A DNA stretch of 33,189 nucleotides. Origin: Marinoscillum sp. (GTDB lineage Bacteria; Bacteroidota; Bacteroidia; Cytophagales; Cyclobacteriaceae). The notes below the pieces were generated by a model that was not told where the DNA came from, did not search any database, and was given only the letters and a program-made list of their open reading frames with translations. Positions 17,101 through 25,101 of this stretch are shown here, piece by piece. Position 1 is the stretch's first letter, and every line of letters begins with the position of its first letter. The position numbers and the translations under genes were made by a program. Where the stretch lies: assembly GCA_024305105.1 (NCBI GenBank), contig JAMWZA010000050.1, forward strand, positions 1-33,189, in the 5' to 3' direction.

Positions 17101-17421
17101 TCTGCAGAACATTTTCAAACCTGGAGCACACTTGATCAACAGTTGGCTGATTTACAGTATGAACTTTATGGAGATCCAGCCAAGGGATCCCTTGATGAAT
17201 CCCGGTTGCCTGGGATTCGGGGTAAGGTAGGTATTGTTGCTTATGGGCACTGGGGCACGACTCAGCTTCCTACAGAAACATTTAAAAACAACCTAAAAAC
17301 CGGCATAGATGAGTTTGAGGTATTTAAAGGGAAAATGGAAACATACCTCAACGATCTTGAATCCTTCGAAGCTGCGCTTGAATCCATTGGAGCTCCTTAC
17401 ACAAAGGGTAGAAGGAAATAA
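14170..17421 (+). CDS. BNR/Asp-box beta-propeller protein, sortilin-VPS10-like (1083 aa)
   Basis: This is a large exported protein of the type often labelled glycosyl hydrolase in Bacteroidota genomes, although no sialidase or glycosidase catalytic residues are visible. The signal peptide is residues 1-24 (ending SIDAQ). The first about 740 residues carry at least eleven Asp-box motifs of the form S-x-D-x-G-x-x-W, for example NRGTTWQPV, DGGKTWRNM, NGGKSWNAV, DNGSTWRQV, NKGESWEKR, DHGDTWKHF, NGGTSWSKS, NKGSSWQAI and NKGTSWMKL. Each sits on a beta-propeller blade, so a large double- or ten-bladed propeller as in sortilin is expected. Residues about 750-1083 form a separate mixed domain with a helical end. 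It lies 42 bases before the M14 peptidase gene, probably one operon. Role unknown; binding and processing of exogenous protein or peptide is a plausible inference. Confidence 0.9.
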   Translation: MVNFFKTAICCLSLSVFIHSIDAQSTNSKIEGVVANLQLREIGPALMGGRIADIAIHPDQPSVWYVAVGSGNLWKTTNRGTTWQPVFDNEKSYSIGTVSIDPNNPNVIWVGTGENVSGRHVGWGDGVYKSLDGGKTWRNMGLSQSEHIGKILIDPRNSDVILVAAEGPLWSGGGERGLYKSVNGGKSWNAVLTVDQYTGVTDIEFDPSNPDVVYAATYQRFRRTWALMAGGPNSGIYKSTDNGSTWRQVTQGLPGGDMGKIGLAVTPADPNLVYATIEANQKEKGFYRSTNKGESWEKRNSYISGGTGPHYYQEIEASPDNPDLVYQMDVFLHVTTDGGNTFDYLTNGRTKHSDNHALWIDPSDGQHLIAGTDGGLYESFDHGDTWKHFANLPISQFYKLGLDNSEPFYNIVGGAQDLGTLIGPSRTTNVEGVRNRDWYVPLGADGYGSTYDWKDNNTAYMMWQQGSLVRLNIKTGETIGIKPNPVNAEEPERWNWDSPILVSPHNNERIYFGSQRLWKSDNRGDKWEAISKDLTTNTNRYELSLMDRVWSVDDLYDNGAMSKYATLTTIAESPLQEGLLYTGSDDGLIHVSENGGTSWSKSDIKIPSRSFINDIEASQHDPNTVFAVVDAHKLGDYAPYIFMSTNKGSSWQAIVGDLPKGTIVWSIKQDHEDANLLFIGTEFGIYFSYNKGTSWMKLEGPTIPFRDIAIHQRDNDLVGASFGRGFFVLDDYTPLRNIKEAVTSTASTLFPVRDAWWYVPTIPMQAKGMPSQGSAHYVGPNPAFGAVISYYLPEVAKNRNDLREEREKAIKKSKGNVPFPGWEELNAERKESDPQALLHIKDAEGNTVRWIEAINKKGFQRVTWDLKRPAPDPIELSKPAFQPPWAGDAEGPLVAPGVYSATLFIENNGELIAQGEPQSFTIKPIPALEQTDFEVIAAFQQMTSDVMLEISSAGQRLGEAGERLKFIRAALKQTPKVSAEHFQTWSTLDQQLADLQYELYGDPAKGSLDESRLPGIRGKVGIVAYGHWGTTQLPTETFKNNLKTGIDEFEVFKGKMETYLNDLESFEAALESIGAPYTKGRRK

Positions 17422-17463
17422 GCACAGACTCGTAAATCACATATACCATTACAATACAACTTC

Positions 17464-20016
17464 ATGAAAACTCACTACCTGCTCGTTGCATTATCATTGT
17501 TTATCACGACGCAAGTTCAAAGTCAAACGGATTACTTCTATTCTCCAGAAGCTCGGTTTGACGAGCGCATTCCAACGCCTGAAGCGTATTTGGGATATCC
17601 CATTGGGTCAATGCACACACGCCATGACGCGATCGTTGGCTATATGCGGGAATTGGCACGAAAATCTGATCGAGCCGTACTGGACACTATTGGTAAGACA
17701 TATGAAAACAGATTATTAGTTGTATTGAAGGTGACTAGTCCAGAAAATCACACCAACCTTGAGGGCATTCGCAAGGCACATCTAAAACTCGTAGACGCCA
17801 TTCCTGGCAATGATGCGTTAGCGGATCAAAAACCGATCGTCATGCTGGGATACAATGTCCATGGAAACGAACCATCAAGTTCCGAAGCTGCGATGCTTAC
17901 AGCCTATTATTATGTTGCCGGACTTCATAATGAGGTAACCAAGGCGTTGGAAGAAGCCGTTTTATTAATCGATCCAACGTTCAACCCTGATGGTCGTGAT
18001 CGTCACACCACCTGGGTCAACAGCTATAAAGGTGATCCGCTGGTATCTGACCCGATGGATGCTGAACACAACGAACAGTGGCCCAGAGGACGTACCAACC
18101 ATTACTGGTATGACCTGAACAGAGATTGGCTGCCGCTAGCACATGTAGAGTCGAAAGCCCGTATCGACTATTACCATCAGTGGTACCCTAATGTGGTGAC
18201 GGATTTTCACGAAATGGGTACCAATTCCACTTACTTTTTTGAGCCTACAAAACCGTATGGATCTGAGAACCCAGTAGTACCTCGTGAGAACTATGATGGA
18301 CTGAATAATTTGTTTGCGCAGTATTTTCACAAAGCACTGGATGGCATTGGCTCGTTGTATTTTACCAAAGAGGTTTTTGATAACAGCTATCCAGGTTATG
18401 GCTCCACGTATCCCGACATCCATGGTGGTTTGGGTCTTGTTTTCGAACAAGCAAGCTCCCGTGGGCACCTCCAGGACTCGCGAATGGGTAAAGTGTCCTT
18501 TTCTTTTACAATAAAGAACCATCTAACGAGCTCAATAGCTACAGTGAATGCTGCTGTGGGTGAGAAGTCTACTTTACTGGATCACATGAGCAATTATTTC
18601 AGCTCTGCTAAAAGAGAAGGCCAACAAGCAGGAGGTGGCTGGGTGTTTGGAGATCAAGCAGATGATGGTCGAAATCAAGCGTTTGTTGATCTTTTGTTAA
18701 GGCACAGAATCAAAACGTATGCCCTTGATCAGGATGTGAGCGTGAATGGCACTCAATACCTTAAAAGCAAAGCATTTTACGTTCCGAATGATCAACTGCA
18801 GTACCGGATGGTCCGAACGATGTTTGAGAAAGTGACCAATTTTTATGATAGCATTTTTTACGATGCTTCGGCCTGGACTGCTGCATTGAGTTACAACATG
18901 CCTTATGGACGCTATTCGGGTAAACCTCCAGTAGGAAACGAATTGACAAGAGCAGATTTGGTTTCTCAATATAAAGCGGTGCCTCATAGCGATTATGCTT
19001 ACCTGATCGAATGGAATGAATATTATGCGCCAAAAGCACTTAACTACCTATTAACTAATGGGTTGTATGTAAATACAGCATTCAAAACTTTCAGTATTGA
19101 TACACATGATGGACCAATGGATTTTGGGTATGGTACATTGCTCATTCCTGTGGGACGACAAGAAGTAACTGCTGAGGAAGTCAACCAAATTGTTAATGAG
19201 GCTACGAAGCTGGCAGGTATACAAGCTTACGCAACGAAAACGGGATACAGCACTAAGGGGATTGATCTGGGCTCTGGGAATTTTGAAACCATCAGAGGTC
19301 CAAAAGCGCTAATGGTTATTGGTGACGGAACCAGTAGCTATGAGGCTGGAGAGGTTTGGCATTTACTGGATGAAAAGGTAGGCATGCCCATTACCAAAAT
19401 TCAATCAGATGATCTGAGACGAGCGATAGGTCAAGGTAATTACAACACGCTTGTGCTCGTTTCTGGAAATTACAATAGCCTCGGAGAGGAAACCCTTGAA
19501 GGTGTTAAACAATGGATACGCAATGGAGGAACGTTGATTACAATCAGACGTGCTACCGAATGGGCAATTAGCAGCGGCTTGATCAAAACCAATGAAGAGA
19601 AGGAGACTCCAAAAGCTGAAACCACAGAACGACTAGATTATGTAACGGCAAGAGACGTGCGCGGAGCTACTGCAATCGGAGGGTCCATGTATCAGACGGA
19701 TCTGGACATTAGCCATCCACTCGGATTTGGGTACACACGTAGAGACCTTCCAGTTTATCGCAATCACGATCATTTCATGACTCCAAGTGACAATGCGTTT
19801 AGTACCGTGGTACAATACACTGAAAATCCTTTATTGGGAGGATATGTAAGTCATGAAAATCTAGAGAAAATTGGAGGTACAGCTTCGCTAAAAGTGAGTA
19901 GTCTGGGTCGTGGAAATGTGATTTTGTTTGGTGATAATCCAAACTTCCGGGGGATGTGGTATGGTACGAATAAGTTGTTTCTTAATGCATTCTTCTTTGG
20001 AAACTTGATTGATTAA
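17464..20016 (+). CDS. M14 zinc carboxypeptidase-like exported peptidase (850 aa)
   Basis: This is a secreted metallopeptidase of the M14 family. The signal peptide is residues 1-21. The zinc ligands are in NVHGNEPSSSEA (His133, Glu136) and in DFHEMG (His249). The catalytic Glu is in LVFEQASSRG (Glu328). FNPDGRDRH and YDLNRDW are the substrate-binding Asn/Arg motifs. The complete catalytic set is present, so activity is expected. After about residue 430 the protein continues well beyond a normal M14 domain. A region around residues 600-710 (LMVIGDGTSSYEAGEVW, TLVLVSGNYNSLGEE, GGTLITIRR) looks like a glutamine-amidotransferase-type Rossmann domain, probably without its catalytic Cys. It follows the BNR protein by 42 bases. 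I infer extracytoplasmic peptide or protein breakdown. Confidence 0.9.
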   Translation: MKTHYLLVALSLFITTQVQSQTDYFYSPEARFDERIPTPEAYLGYPIGSMHTRHDAIVGYMRELARKSDRAVLDTIGKTYENRLLVVLKVTSPENHTNLEGIRKAHLKLVDAIPGNDALADQKPIVMLGYNVHGNEPSSSEAAMLTAYYYVAGLHNEVTKALEEAVLLIDPTFNPDGRDRHTTWVNSYKGDPLVSDPMDAEHNEQWPRGRTNHYWYDLNRDWLPLAHVESKARIDYYHQWYPNVVTDFHEMGTNSTYFFEPTKPYGSENPVVPRENYDGLNNLFAQYFHKALDGIGSLYFTKEVFDNSYPGYGSTYPDIHGGLGLVFEQASSRGHLQDSRMGKVSFSFTIKNHLTSSIATVNAAVGEKSTLLDHMSNYFSSAKREGQQAGGGWVFGDQADDGRNQAFVDLLLRHRIKTYALDQDVSVNGTQYLKSKAFYVPNDQLQYRMVRTMFEKVTNFYDSIFYDASAWTAALSYNMPYGRYSGKPPVGNELTRADLVSQYKAVPHSDYAYLIEWNEYYAPKALNYLLTNGLYVNTAFKTFSIDTHDGPMDFGYGTLLIPVGRQEVTAEEVNQIVNEATKLAGIQAYATKTGYSTKGIDLGSGNFETIRGPKALMVIGDGTSSYEAGEVWHLLDEKVGMPITKIQSDDLRRAIGQGNYNTLVLVSGNYNSLGEETLEGVKQWIRNGGTLITIRRATEWAISSGLIKTNEEKETPKAETTERLDYVTARDVRGATAIGGSMYQTDLDISHPLGFGYTRRDLPVYRNHDHFMTPSDNAFSTVVQYTENPLLGGYVSHENLEKIGGTASLKVSSLGRGNVILFGDNPNFRGMWYGTNKLFLNAFFFGNLID

Positions 20017-20139
20017 TCCTGAGGTAAACTGTTCCAAAGCACTATGTATAACTATAATATATGTAATTCATAAAAAATATAAATGTTTATTTATGTCTTT
20101 TATTTAGACATAAACTGCTGGAGTTCGTTGATAATAGCA

Positions 20140-20436
20140 ATGAATAAAATGCTCTACATATTCTTTGCACTACTACTAAGTCTCTGTACTACACATGGAG
20201 AGTTGGTGAAGGTTGAGTATAAAAGCACTAACACCAAGCAAGCTGAAGAGGTCGTAGAACCAAAACTCGTAAGTCTGGGAAGGTATTGCTCAGTCTTCAA
20301 AAGGTCTTACACAGAGAATTCTTCCACATCACACTTTGTGGGTAGAATTTTGTTATTTGCTAAAGGCTACTGTAATCAACAGTTCGATTACAAAAGCACG
20401 AAAGTCCCATATTCCTTCGTCATTGTTGCTTCTTGA
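20140..20436 (+). CDS. Small putative secreted protein (98 aa), uncertain
   Basis: The frame is open from 20083, but the ATG at 20140 is preferred. It begins MNKMLYIFFALLLSLCTTHG, a convincing signal peptide, whereas the upstream 19 residues add nothing recognisable. The mature part is short, Lys/Ser/Tyr-rich, and has two cysteines (RYCSVF and GYCNQ). The end is strand-like (YSFVIVAS). It lies in a 480-base stretch between the M14 gene and the next small gene. The surrounding bases (20017-20139) are very AT-rich. No family is recognised and it could be a remnant of a larger gene, so I rate it low. Confidence 0.45.
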   Translation: MNKMLYIFFALLLSLCTTHGELVKVEYKSTNTKQAEEVVEPKLVSLGRYCSVFKRSYTENSSTSHFVGRILLFAKGYCNQQFDYKSTKVPYSFVIVAS

Positions 20437-20498
20437 TTTAAGATTAGGTCATTTTTATTGTAGGTGAAATTGACTCTAAACTCTCAATTAAATGTTTT

Positions 20499-20681
20499 AT
20501 GAAGACGAAAACTTCAATGCTCAACTATTGTAAAACAATCTTAGAAGCCGTTTCATTTGACCAGGGTCTCTTTAGAAAAGAGTACCGAAAAAGCCTTATA
20601 TGGCTTTCAAATGAAGAAAAAAGTAAACTCAAACATTGGGTTCGAAATGAATTCACCCAACCTAACATACTGAAGCAATGA
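20499..20681 (+). CDS. Small cytoplasmic protein (60 aa), coupled to the LRR gene
   Basis: A 60-residue protein without signal peptide or membrane helix. It reads as two or three helices: NYCKTILEAVSFDQGLF, RKEYRKSLIWLSNEEK, KLKHWVRNEF. The pattern ILE.VSFD..LF.KEY.K.L..L...E...L..W resembles, from memory, small uncharacterised proteins found in several Bacteroidota; I cannot verify this. Its last codon overlaps the ATG of the LRR gene by 4 bases (ATGA, 20678-20681). That coupling is the best evidence that it is real. The start is the ATG at 20499; a second in-frame ATG seven codons later is possible. Function unknown; it could be a small regulator or a leader of the LRR gene. Confidence 0.6.
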   Translation: MKTKTSMLNYCKTILEAVSFDQGLFRKEYRKSLIWLSNEEKSKLKHWVRNEFTQPNILKQ

Positions 20682-21526
20682 AAACGATCATAATTATAAT
20701 AACATGTACGCTGATATCTGCGACTTTAATGGCGCAAACAAGTGCGATCAATTATCAAAACCTTGAAGAAGCCCTGAGGAATGCGGACAAAGTAGAATGG
20801 TTAACGCTAAGTGGTCTTGGATTGGAGGAATTTCCTCAGGAGATTCTTAGCTTTCCTAACCTTAAATACCTCGATCTTAGTCAAAATAAGATAGATGCTT
20901 TACCATCAGAAATTGATCAGCTAGGTAAGCTTTTCTATCTTGACCTTACTGGGAATAAGCTTGCAGGACTACCAAAAGAGATTGCCAATGTAAAGAGTTT
21001 AAGAAACCTATACATTGGATACAACACTTCTCTCAGCTTATCCAATGACATAGAATTACTCAGTGATTTGCCATTACTGAAGGTTCTGGACATAAGTGGT
21101 GGTCGATTTGAGGAACTCCCTTCATCCATAGGGTCATTGAGCAACCTTGAGTTTTTGGAGTTGTCTGAAAACCAGATCTCCCAATTGCCACCAGAGATTG
21201 TTTACCTCAAAAAACTGAAAGTGTTGTATGTTGATCGTGACGATGCGTTTGACTTAGAGCGAAATATTCCACTTTTAAGTCAACTGCCAAACCTACGAGA
21301 GTTACATCTGGAAGGGGATCATTTTAGTAATATTCCTGCATCCATTAGAGAGCTAGAAGAGCTGGAGTATCTCTATTTAGGAGACAATATGATTAGGGAA
21401 TTACCAGATGAGCTGTTTAGCATGAAAAGAATCAAGGAAATAGACCTTACTAATAATCAACTTCCAAACATTCTGCTCGATATGTATCGGGATAATCTAG
21501 CACCTACCATTAAGATTACGTTTTAA
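20678..21526 (+). CDS. Secreted leucine-rich-repeat protein (282 aa)
   Basis: The signal peptide is residues 1-20 (ends LMAQ). Nearly all the rest is leucine-rich repeats of about 23 residues of the L..LP..I..L..L..L.L..N type, for example YLDLSQNKIDALPSEI, YLDLTGNKLAGLPKEI, FLELSENQISQLPPEI and YLYLGDNMIRELPDEL. Two longer irregular units, YNTSLSLSNDIELLSDLP and RDDAFDLERNIPLLSQLP, occur at matching places about 71 residues apart. The repeat array is therefore itself a two-fold supra-repeat. Such a solenoid normally binds protein ligands outside the cell or in the periplasm. There is no other domain and no anchor. It is translationally coupled to the 60-aa gene and ends at the strong terminator at 21541-21577. 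Confidence 0.85.
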   Translation: MKTIIIIITCTLISATLMAQTSAINYQNLEEALRNADKVEWLTLSGLGLEEFPQEILSFPNLKYLDLSQNKIDALPSEIDQLGKLFYLDLTGNKLAGLPKEIANVKSLRNLYIGYNTSLSLSNDIELLSDLPLLKVLDISGGRFEELPSSIGSLSNLEFLELSENQISQLPPEIVYLKKLKVLYVDRDDAFDLERNIPLLSQLPNLRELHLEGDHFSNIPASIRELEELEYLYLGDNMIRELPDELFSMKRIKEIDLTNNQLPNILLDMYRDNLAPTIKITF

Positions 21527-21540
21527 CGTTGTTTTGCTTA

Positions 21541-21577
21541 AAAAAAGAGGGATTGTCTGACCGACATCCCTCTTTTT
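21541..21577 (+). terminator. Strong rho-independent terminator
   Basis: AAAAAGAGGGAT (21542-21553) pairs perfectly with ATCCCTCTTTTT (21566-21577), with GTC/GAC extending the stem past one bulged T. The arms end in A and T runs, so it can work in both directions. It lies 15 bases after the LRR gene stop and separates that unit from the patatin-like gene. Confidence 0.9.
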
Positions 21578-21705
21578 ATGTGTTTGAGGTCATTGTGCTT
21601 ATATAGATACTTGAACTTCAGGCTATCTATTTACGAAGACCGTTTCTAGCTGATTAAATTTTGGTAAATTCCATTCATATTTTGAACGTTTATTAATAAT
21701 TCGAT

Positions 21706-22467
21706 ATGAAAATTGGAATTGCTCTATCTGGAGGTGGGGCACTGGGGTCAGCCCATGCAGGAGTACTACACGCACTGGAAGAAGCAGATATCGTACCGCA
21801 TCATGTCACGGGTGTGAGTGCTGGCGCAATCATTGGAGCCTTGTACTGCGGAGGCAACTCGCCTAAAGAAATTCTTGAAATATTTAAAATCAACTCGCTT
21901 TTTGAGCTTTTTAGTTTTCAGGGAATCAACGTTGGTCTGGTAGACACTGATTATTTCCAAAAAACCATCAAAGAGCATGTGACCCACAATAGTTTCTCAG
22001 AAATGAAAACGAGACTCTCTATTGGAGCTACCAACCTTAATAGTGGCGAGTTTGAAATTTTTCAAGAAGGAGATGTCTCAAAAATTGCAGCGGCATCCTC
22101 AGCGGTACCTTTATTAATTAAGCCTGTAAAAATAGGAAAGGACCTTTATGTCGATGGCGGTTTGATCAACAACCTGCTTGTGGAACCATTAACAGAAAGC
22201 TGTGATTTCGTCATTGGAGTCAATGCCAACCATCACCAACGATTGGACGAAATACAAGGTATTAAAGAAATTGGCAGGAGATGTTTTGAAATAATCGCCT
22301 GGAGCAGTGTGAGAAGAAACAGTGAGAAGTGCGATTACATGATGATGGTTAAAGAAACACTTAATTATGCACTTTTTGATTTTAAGCACTCCGAGCAACT
22401 GTTTGAAATAGGATACAATGAAATGAAGGAATCAATGGATGAATTACTGCAAGTGTTAGACAACTAG
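21706..22467 (+). CDS. Patatin-like phospholipase family protein
   Basis: This is a cytoplasmic Ser-Asp dyad lipid acyl hydrolase. The oxyanion-hole glycine loop is SGGGALGSAHAG (from residue 8). The nucleophile elbow GVSAG places Ser38, and the catalytic Asp is in VDGGLINNL (Asp150). The spacing and order match bacterial patatins of the RssA type, and length (253 aa) is typical. The N-terminus has no signal peptide, so phospholipid or another acyl ester is likely hydrolysed at the inner face of the membrane. The gene stands alone between the LRR terminator and the permease gene, which starts 194 bases later. The ATG at 21706 leaves only seven residues before the glycine loop, as normal for this family. 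Confidence 0.93.
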   Translation: MKIGIALSGGGALGSAHAGVLHALEEADIVPHHVTGVSAGAIIGALYCGGNSPKEILEIFKINSLFELFSFQGINVGLVDTDYFQKTIKEHVTHNSFSEMKTRLSIGATNLNSGEFEIFQEGDVSKIAAASSAVPLLIKPVKIGKDLYVDGGLINNLLVEPLTESCDFVIGVNANHHQRLDEIQGIKEIGRRCFEIIAWSSVRRNSEKCDYMMMVKETLNYALFDFKHSEQLFEIGYNEMKESMDELLQVLDN

Positions 22468-22521
22468 TTTTATTTGGCGTTTGGTCCTAATTAATCCTCA
22501 TTACTTAAATTGATCTGGTAA

Positions 22522-22554
22522 TTGATAATTTCAAAAGAACACAAATAAACTTTG
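22522..22554 (+). promoter_or_regulatory. Candidate promoter of the SLC13-type permease gene
   Basis: TTG at 22522-22524 is followed after 22 bases by AAACTTTG (22547-22554), the same -7-like octamer seen at the promoter of 5965-6849. Immediately downstream TGTAAAG and CTTTATACA (22560-22578) form an imperfect inverted repeat that could be a regulator site. A leader of about 100 bases would result. Confidence 0.3.
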
Positions 22555-22661
22555 TATACTGTAAAGTTACTTTATACAGCGGCAGTGCCAACGATGAACT
22601 TTTTTGACACAAACTTATTGTGTTGAGTAGACAATCGAACTAAAAAATCGAATCACTCCAC

Positions 22662-24437
22662 ATGATATATGAAATCATCATAACCATTGTTGTTACCATT
22701 TTGGCTTTAGTGCTTTTTGCAACCTCCAGAATTGGTGTGGATGTAATCGCTGTAGGTATCATGGTGGTTTTAGTCATCACTGATGTGCTCTCAGCAGAAA
22801 AGGCAGTGAAAGGTTTTGCGAATACAGCAACGCTGACCGTTGCAGCCATGTTTGTTTTGAGCGATGCACTCATTAAGACCGGCGTAATTGGTAAAATAGC
22901 GACTTTGTTTTCAACTATTCTCAGTAAAGGGTATAGCACTGGAGTGGCTACTCTTTCTGCCATTGTAGGGGTTATTTCAGCGTTCATTAATAACACACCC
23001 GTAGTAGCCACATTTATTCCTGTCATATCCAAAGCTGCCAGAGATAGCAACAAGGCACCGGCTAAATACCTCATTCCACTGTCTTATGGAGCCATTTTTG
23101 GAGGTACCTGCACACTGATCGGTACTTCTACCAATTTATTAGTAAGCGGAATCGCTCAGGATCATGGCGTACAAGGATTTGAGATGTTCACCTTGGCACC
23201 ACTGGGTATCGTCTTTTTTGTTTCGGGAACGCTCTATATGATGTTTTTTGGCCGGAAATTCATCCCGAATAGAATGAATGATAACGAAAATGAGCGAGCC
23301 GAGAGTATCAATAATTTTTTGTGTGAAATAGTGATTGCTAAAGTGCGTGAAGATGAAAAAACCATCAGAGGAATTTTTAAAGATGAAGAGGTATTACTAC
23401 TCAAAACTGAGGAAGAAAAATTTGAAGACCCCAATTTGGATACAGAGTTGCATGAAGGTGATATCTTATTGATAAAAGGAAACCTGAAGGTCATTCAGGA
23501 ACTTCTTAAAAATGAAGAAATAACCATACGGGAATATGGTTATGAAAAGCAGTTTCCTGAAGAGCAAACAGAATTAATGGAAATAGTCATTCCTGCCAAC
23601 TCCCTATTGGAAGGTAAGAGTCTTAATGAAATTGACTTCCTGAAGAAGTACAATGCCGGAGTGTTGGCTATCCGTCAAAGAGGCAAGGAGAAATTCATTG
23701 ATCTTGAAAATGTGCGTCTTCAGTCTGGAGATGTTATTCTCATCGAAACCAACCAAAAAGGGAGTGAGTTGATCGGACATCAGGAAGACGCTCAGCAAGC
23801 TCCTTTTTTATCAATGAGTTCACAATCCATCCAACACATTAACCGTCAAAAGCTGGCCATCGTACTCACTACTTTGTTTACTGTCATCTTATTGGCTTCA
23901 TTTGATTTAGTGCCCATTATGATTGGTGCTCTTGGAGGAATAGTTGTACTTACGATTACACGGGTGATTACTATGCCTGAAGCCTATCAAGCTATTGATT
24001 GGAAAGTGATCTTTCTGCTAGCGGGAACACTCAGCCTCGGTGCAGCAATGAGCGCCAGTGGTTTGACCTCCATGATCGGAGACTTTTTCAAAGAAGAGGT
24101 TGGACAAGCGTATCATCCCGTAATCGTTGTAGCAGTCTTATATGCGATTGCTTCAGTTTTAACCGAAATCATCTCTAACAATGCTACCGCTGCACTTTTA
24201 ACACCTCTGATCATTGAGCTGACCGCTGATGTGGATATAAACCTTACTCCATTACTATTAACCCTGGCCTTTGCATGTAGTTCTAGTTTTATGACCCCGG
24301 TAAGTTATCAAACCAACACCATGGTGTACAGTGCAGGTACTTATAGGTATGCAGACTTTATTAAAGTAGGGTTTCCTCTTAAAATAATTTTCTGGATATT
24401 AGCTTCATTGCTGATACCAGCTTTCTACACCCTTTGA
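22662..24437 (+). CDS. SLC13-family anion permease with two RCK_C (TrkA-C) domains
   Basis: This is an inner-membrane transporter of the divalent-anion:Na+ symporter (SLC13/DASS, CitT/YfbS-like) superfamily. N-terminal helices hold FINNTPVVATFIPV and later helices hold ISNNATAALLTPLI, the two SNN/NNT-type substrate and sodium signatures. Between the two halves, residues about 223-290 and 306-375 are two RCK_C modules (LHEGDILLIKGN; LLEGKSLNEIDFLKKY, VRLQSGDVILIE). These are cytoplasmic ligand-sensing domains that often bind small ligands. Length (591 aa) is as expected for this RCK-containing group. The substrate may be sulfate, a dicarboxylate or another anion and is not decided. The gene converges on the DUF202 gene with a single base between stops. 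Confidence 0.92.
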   Translation: MIYEIIITIVVTILALVLFATSRIGVDVIAVGIMVVLVITDVLSAEKAVKGFANTATLTVAAMFVLSDALIKTGVIGKIATLFSTILSKGYSTGVATLSAIVGVISAFINNTPVVATFIPVISKAARDSNKAPAKYLIPLSYGAIFGGTCTLIGTSTNLLVSGIAQDHGVQGFEMFTLAPLGIVFFVSGTLYMMFFGRKFIPNRMNDNENERAESINNFLCEIVIAKVREDEKTIRGIFKDEEVLLLKTEEEKFEDPNLDTELHEGDILLIKGNLKVIQELLKNEEITIREYGYEKQFPEEQTELMEIVIPANSLLEGKSLNEIDFLKKYNAGVLAIRQRGKEKFIDLENVRLQSGDVILIETNQKGSELIGHQEDAQQAPFLSMSSQSIQHINRQKLAIVLTTLFTVILLASFDLVPIMIGALGGIVVLTITRVITMPEAYQAIDWKVIFLLAGTLSLGAAMSASGLTSMIGDFFKEEVGQAYHPVIVVAVLYAIASVLTEIISNNATAALLTPLIIELTADVDINLTPLLLTLAFACSSSFMTPVSYQTNTMVYSAGTYRYADFIKVGFPLKIIFWILASLLIPAFYTL

Positions 24438-24438
24438 T

Positions 24439-24765
24439 TTAATCCGCTACTTCCTCTTTCGGTACATAGAACTTTTTCAACTTTCTTTTGAGCTCAACAT
24501 ACCGAACCAAACCAAAAACGACGAGAACAATGCTTGTTCCAAATAATAGATAACCTACCCAACTCAGATTCTTAAAATCTTCAAGTGAAATGAATGCTAT
24601 TCCGGCCAGAACAAGGTAAATAGAGGTTCGTATTACGGAATAAAGGGTTCTTATATTAGCCATCGTTGTTCTCTCAAGCGCCAAGTAATCCCTCAGAATG
24701 ACTTTTTCTTTGTTGTCGAAATTAGCAACCAGTTTCGGTATTTTGATTTTATTCTTAATCTTCAT
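24439..24765 (-). CDS. DUF202/YidH-family small membrane protein (108 aa)
   Basis: The motif ILRDYLALERTTMANIRTLY matches the conserved LRDYLALERTxLANxRTxL segment of DUF202 (YidH/VTC1-like) membrane proteins. Two helices follow (IYLVLAGIAFISLED; VGYLLFGTSIVLVVFGLV). The C-terminal tail is Lys/Arg-rich (ELKRKLKKFYVPKEEV). Family members are small inner-membrane proteins of poorly known function; the eukaryotic relative is a subunit of the vacuolar transporter chaperone. The N-terminus is basic (KIKNKIKIPK). The neighbouring permease faces it and probably has no functional link. A well-spaced promoter candidate lies at 24793-24822. Confidence 0.88.
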   Translation of the reverse strand: MKIKNKIKIPKLVANFDNKEKVILRDYLALERTTMANIRTLYSVIRTSIYLVLAGIAFISLEDFKNLSWVGYLLFGTSIVLVVFGLVRYVELKRKLKKFYVPKEEVAD

Positions 24766-24792
24766 TTCTCAATGTTTGTCAGATTTTTAAAG

Positions 24793-24822
24793 GAAAACTA
24801 CCTCTACACTAAAAAAAAACAA
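24793..24822 (-). promoter_or_regulatory. Candidate Bacteroidota promoter for the DUF202 gene
   Basis: On the minus strand TTG (complement of 24820-24822) is followed after 19 bases by TAGTTTTC (complement of 24793-24800), a 7/8 match to TAnnTTTG. The spacer holds a run of nine T. The -7 element lies 27 bases before the ATG at 24765. Confidence 0.5.
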
Positions 24823-24870
24823 TGATTGCCCTTATTGTTTATTTGCATACAGTCGAAGACAGGTAGATAA

Positions 24871-25101
24871 TCACAAATTCTGATCGAGTTTAGACAAAAC
24901 TACCAAGAAAGGAGTATGCCTTATTAGTTGACCGACTTGATAACCCGCGAAGCTCATCCCTTCCATGTTTTTAGATAAAAGAAAACACACCTTGCCAACA
25001 TCATTTTCACGCTCTATTTTATTTAGAAATCTGAGCTCCACATAGTACCAAGGCAGTTCAGTTCGTCGATATATACTCGTCAACCAACCTTGTATTCGCA
25101 T
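24871..25101 (-). CDS. Possible small orphan protein (76 aa)
   Basis: A 76-codon frame on the minus strand in an otherwise gene-free stretch. The composition is protein-like: GWLTSIYRRTELPWYYVEL, RFLNKIEREND, KVCFLLSKNM, and a hydrophobic end TPFLVVLSKLDQNL. There is no signal peptide. It is not recognised, has no operon partner and no convincing promoter, and the stop is 106 bases upstream of the DUF202 start. It could be a real small gene, or chance in a 600-base spacer. Confidence 0.4.
   Translation of the reverse strand: MRIQGWLTSIYRRTELPWYYVELRFLNKIERENDVGKVCFLLSKNMEGMSFAGYQVGQLIRHTPFLVVLSKLDQNL

Noticed and set aside
22640-23074. 144-codon minus-strand frame within the permease gene
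   Set aside because: Overlaps the N-terminal membrane helices of a well-supported SLC13 gene; a hydrophobic frame on the other strand is expected from such codons.
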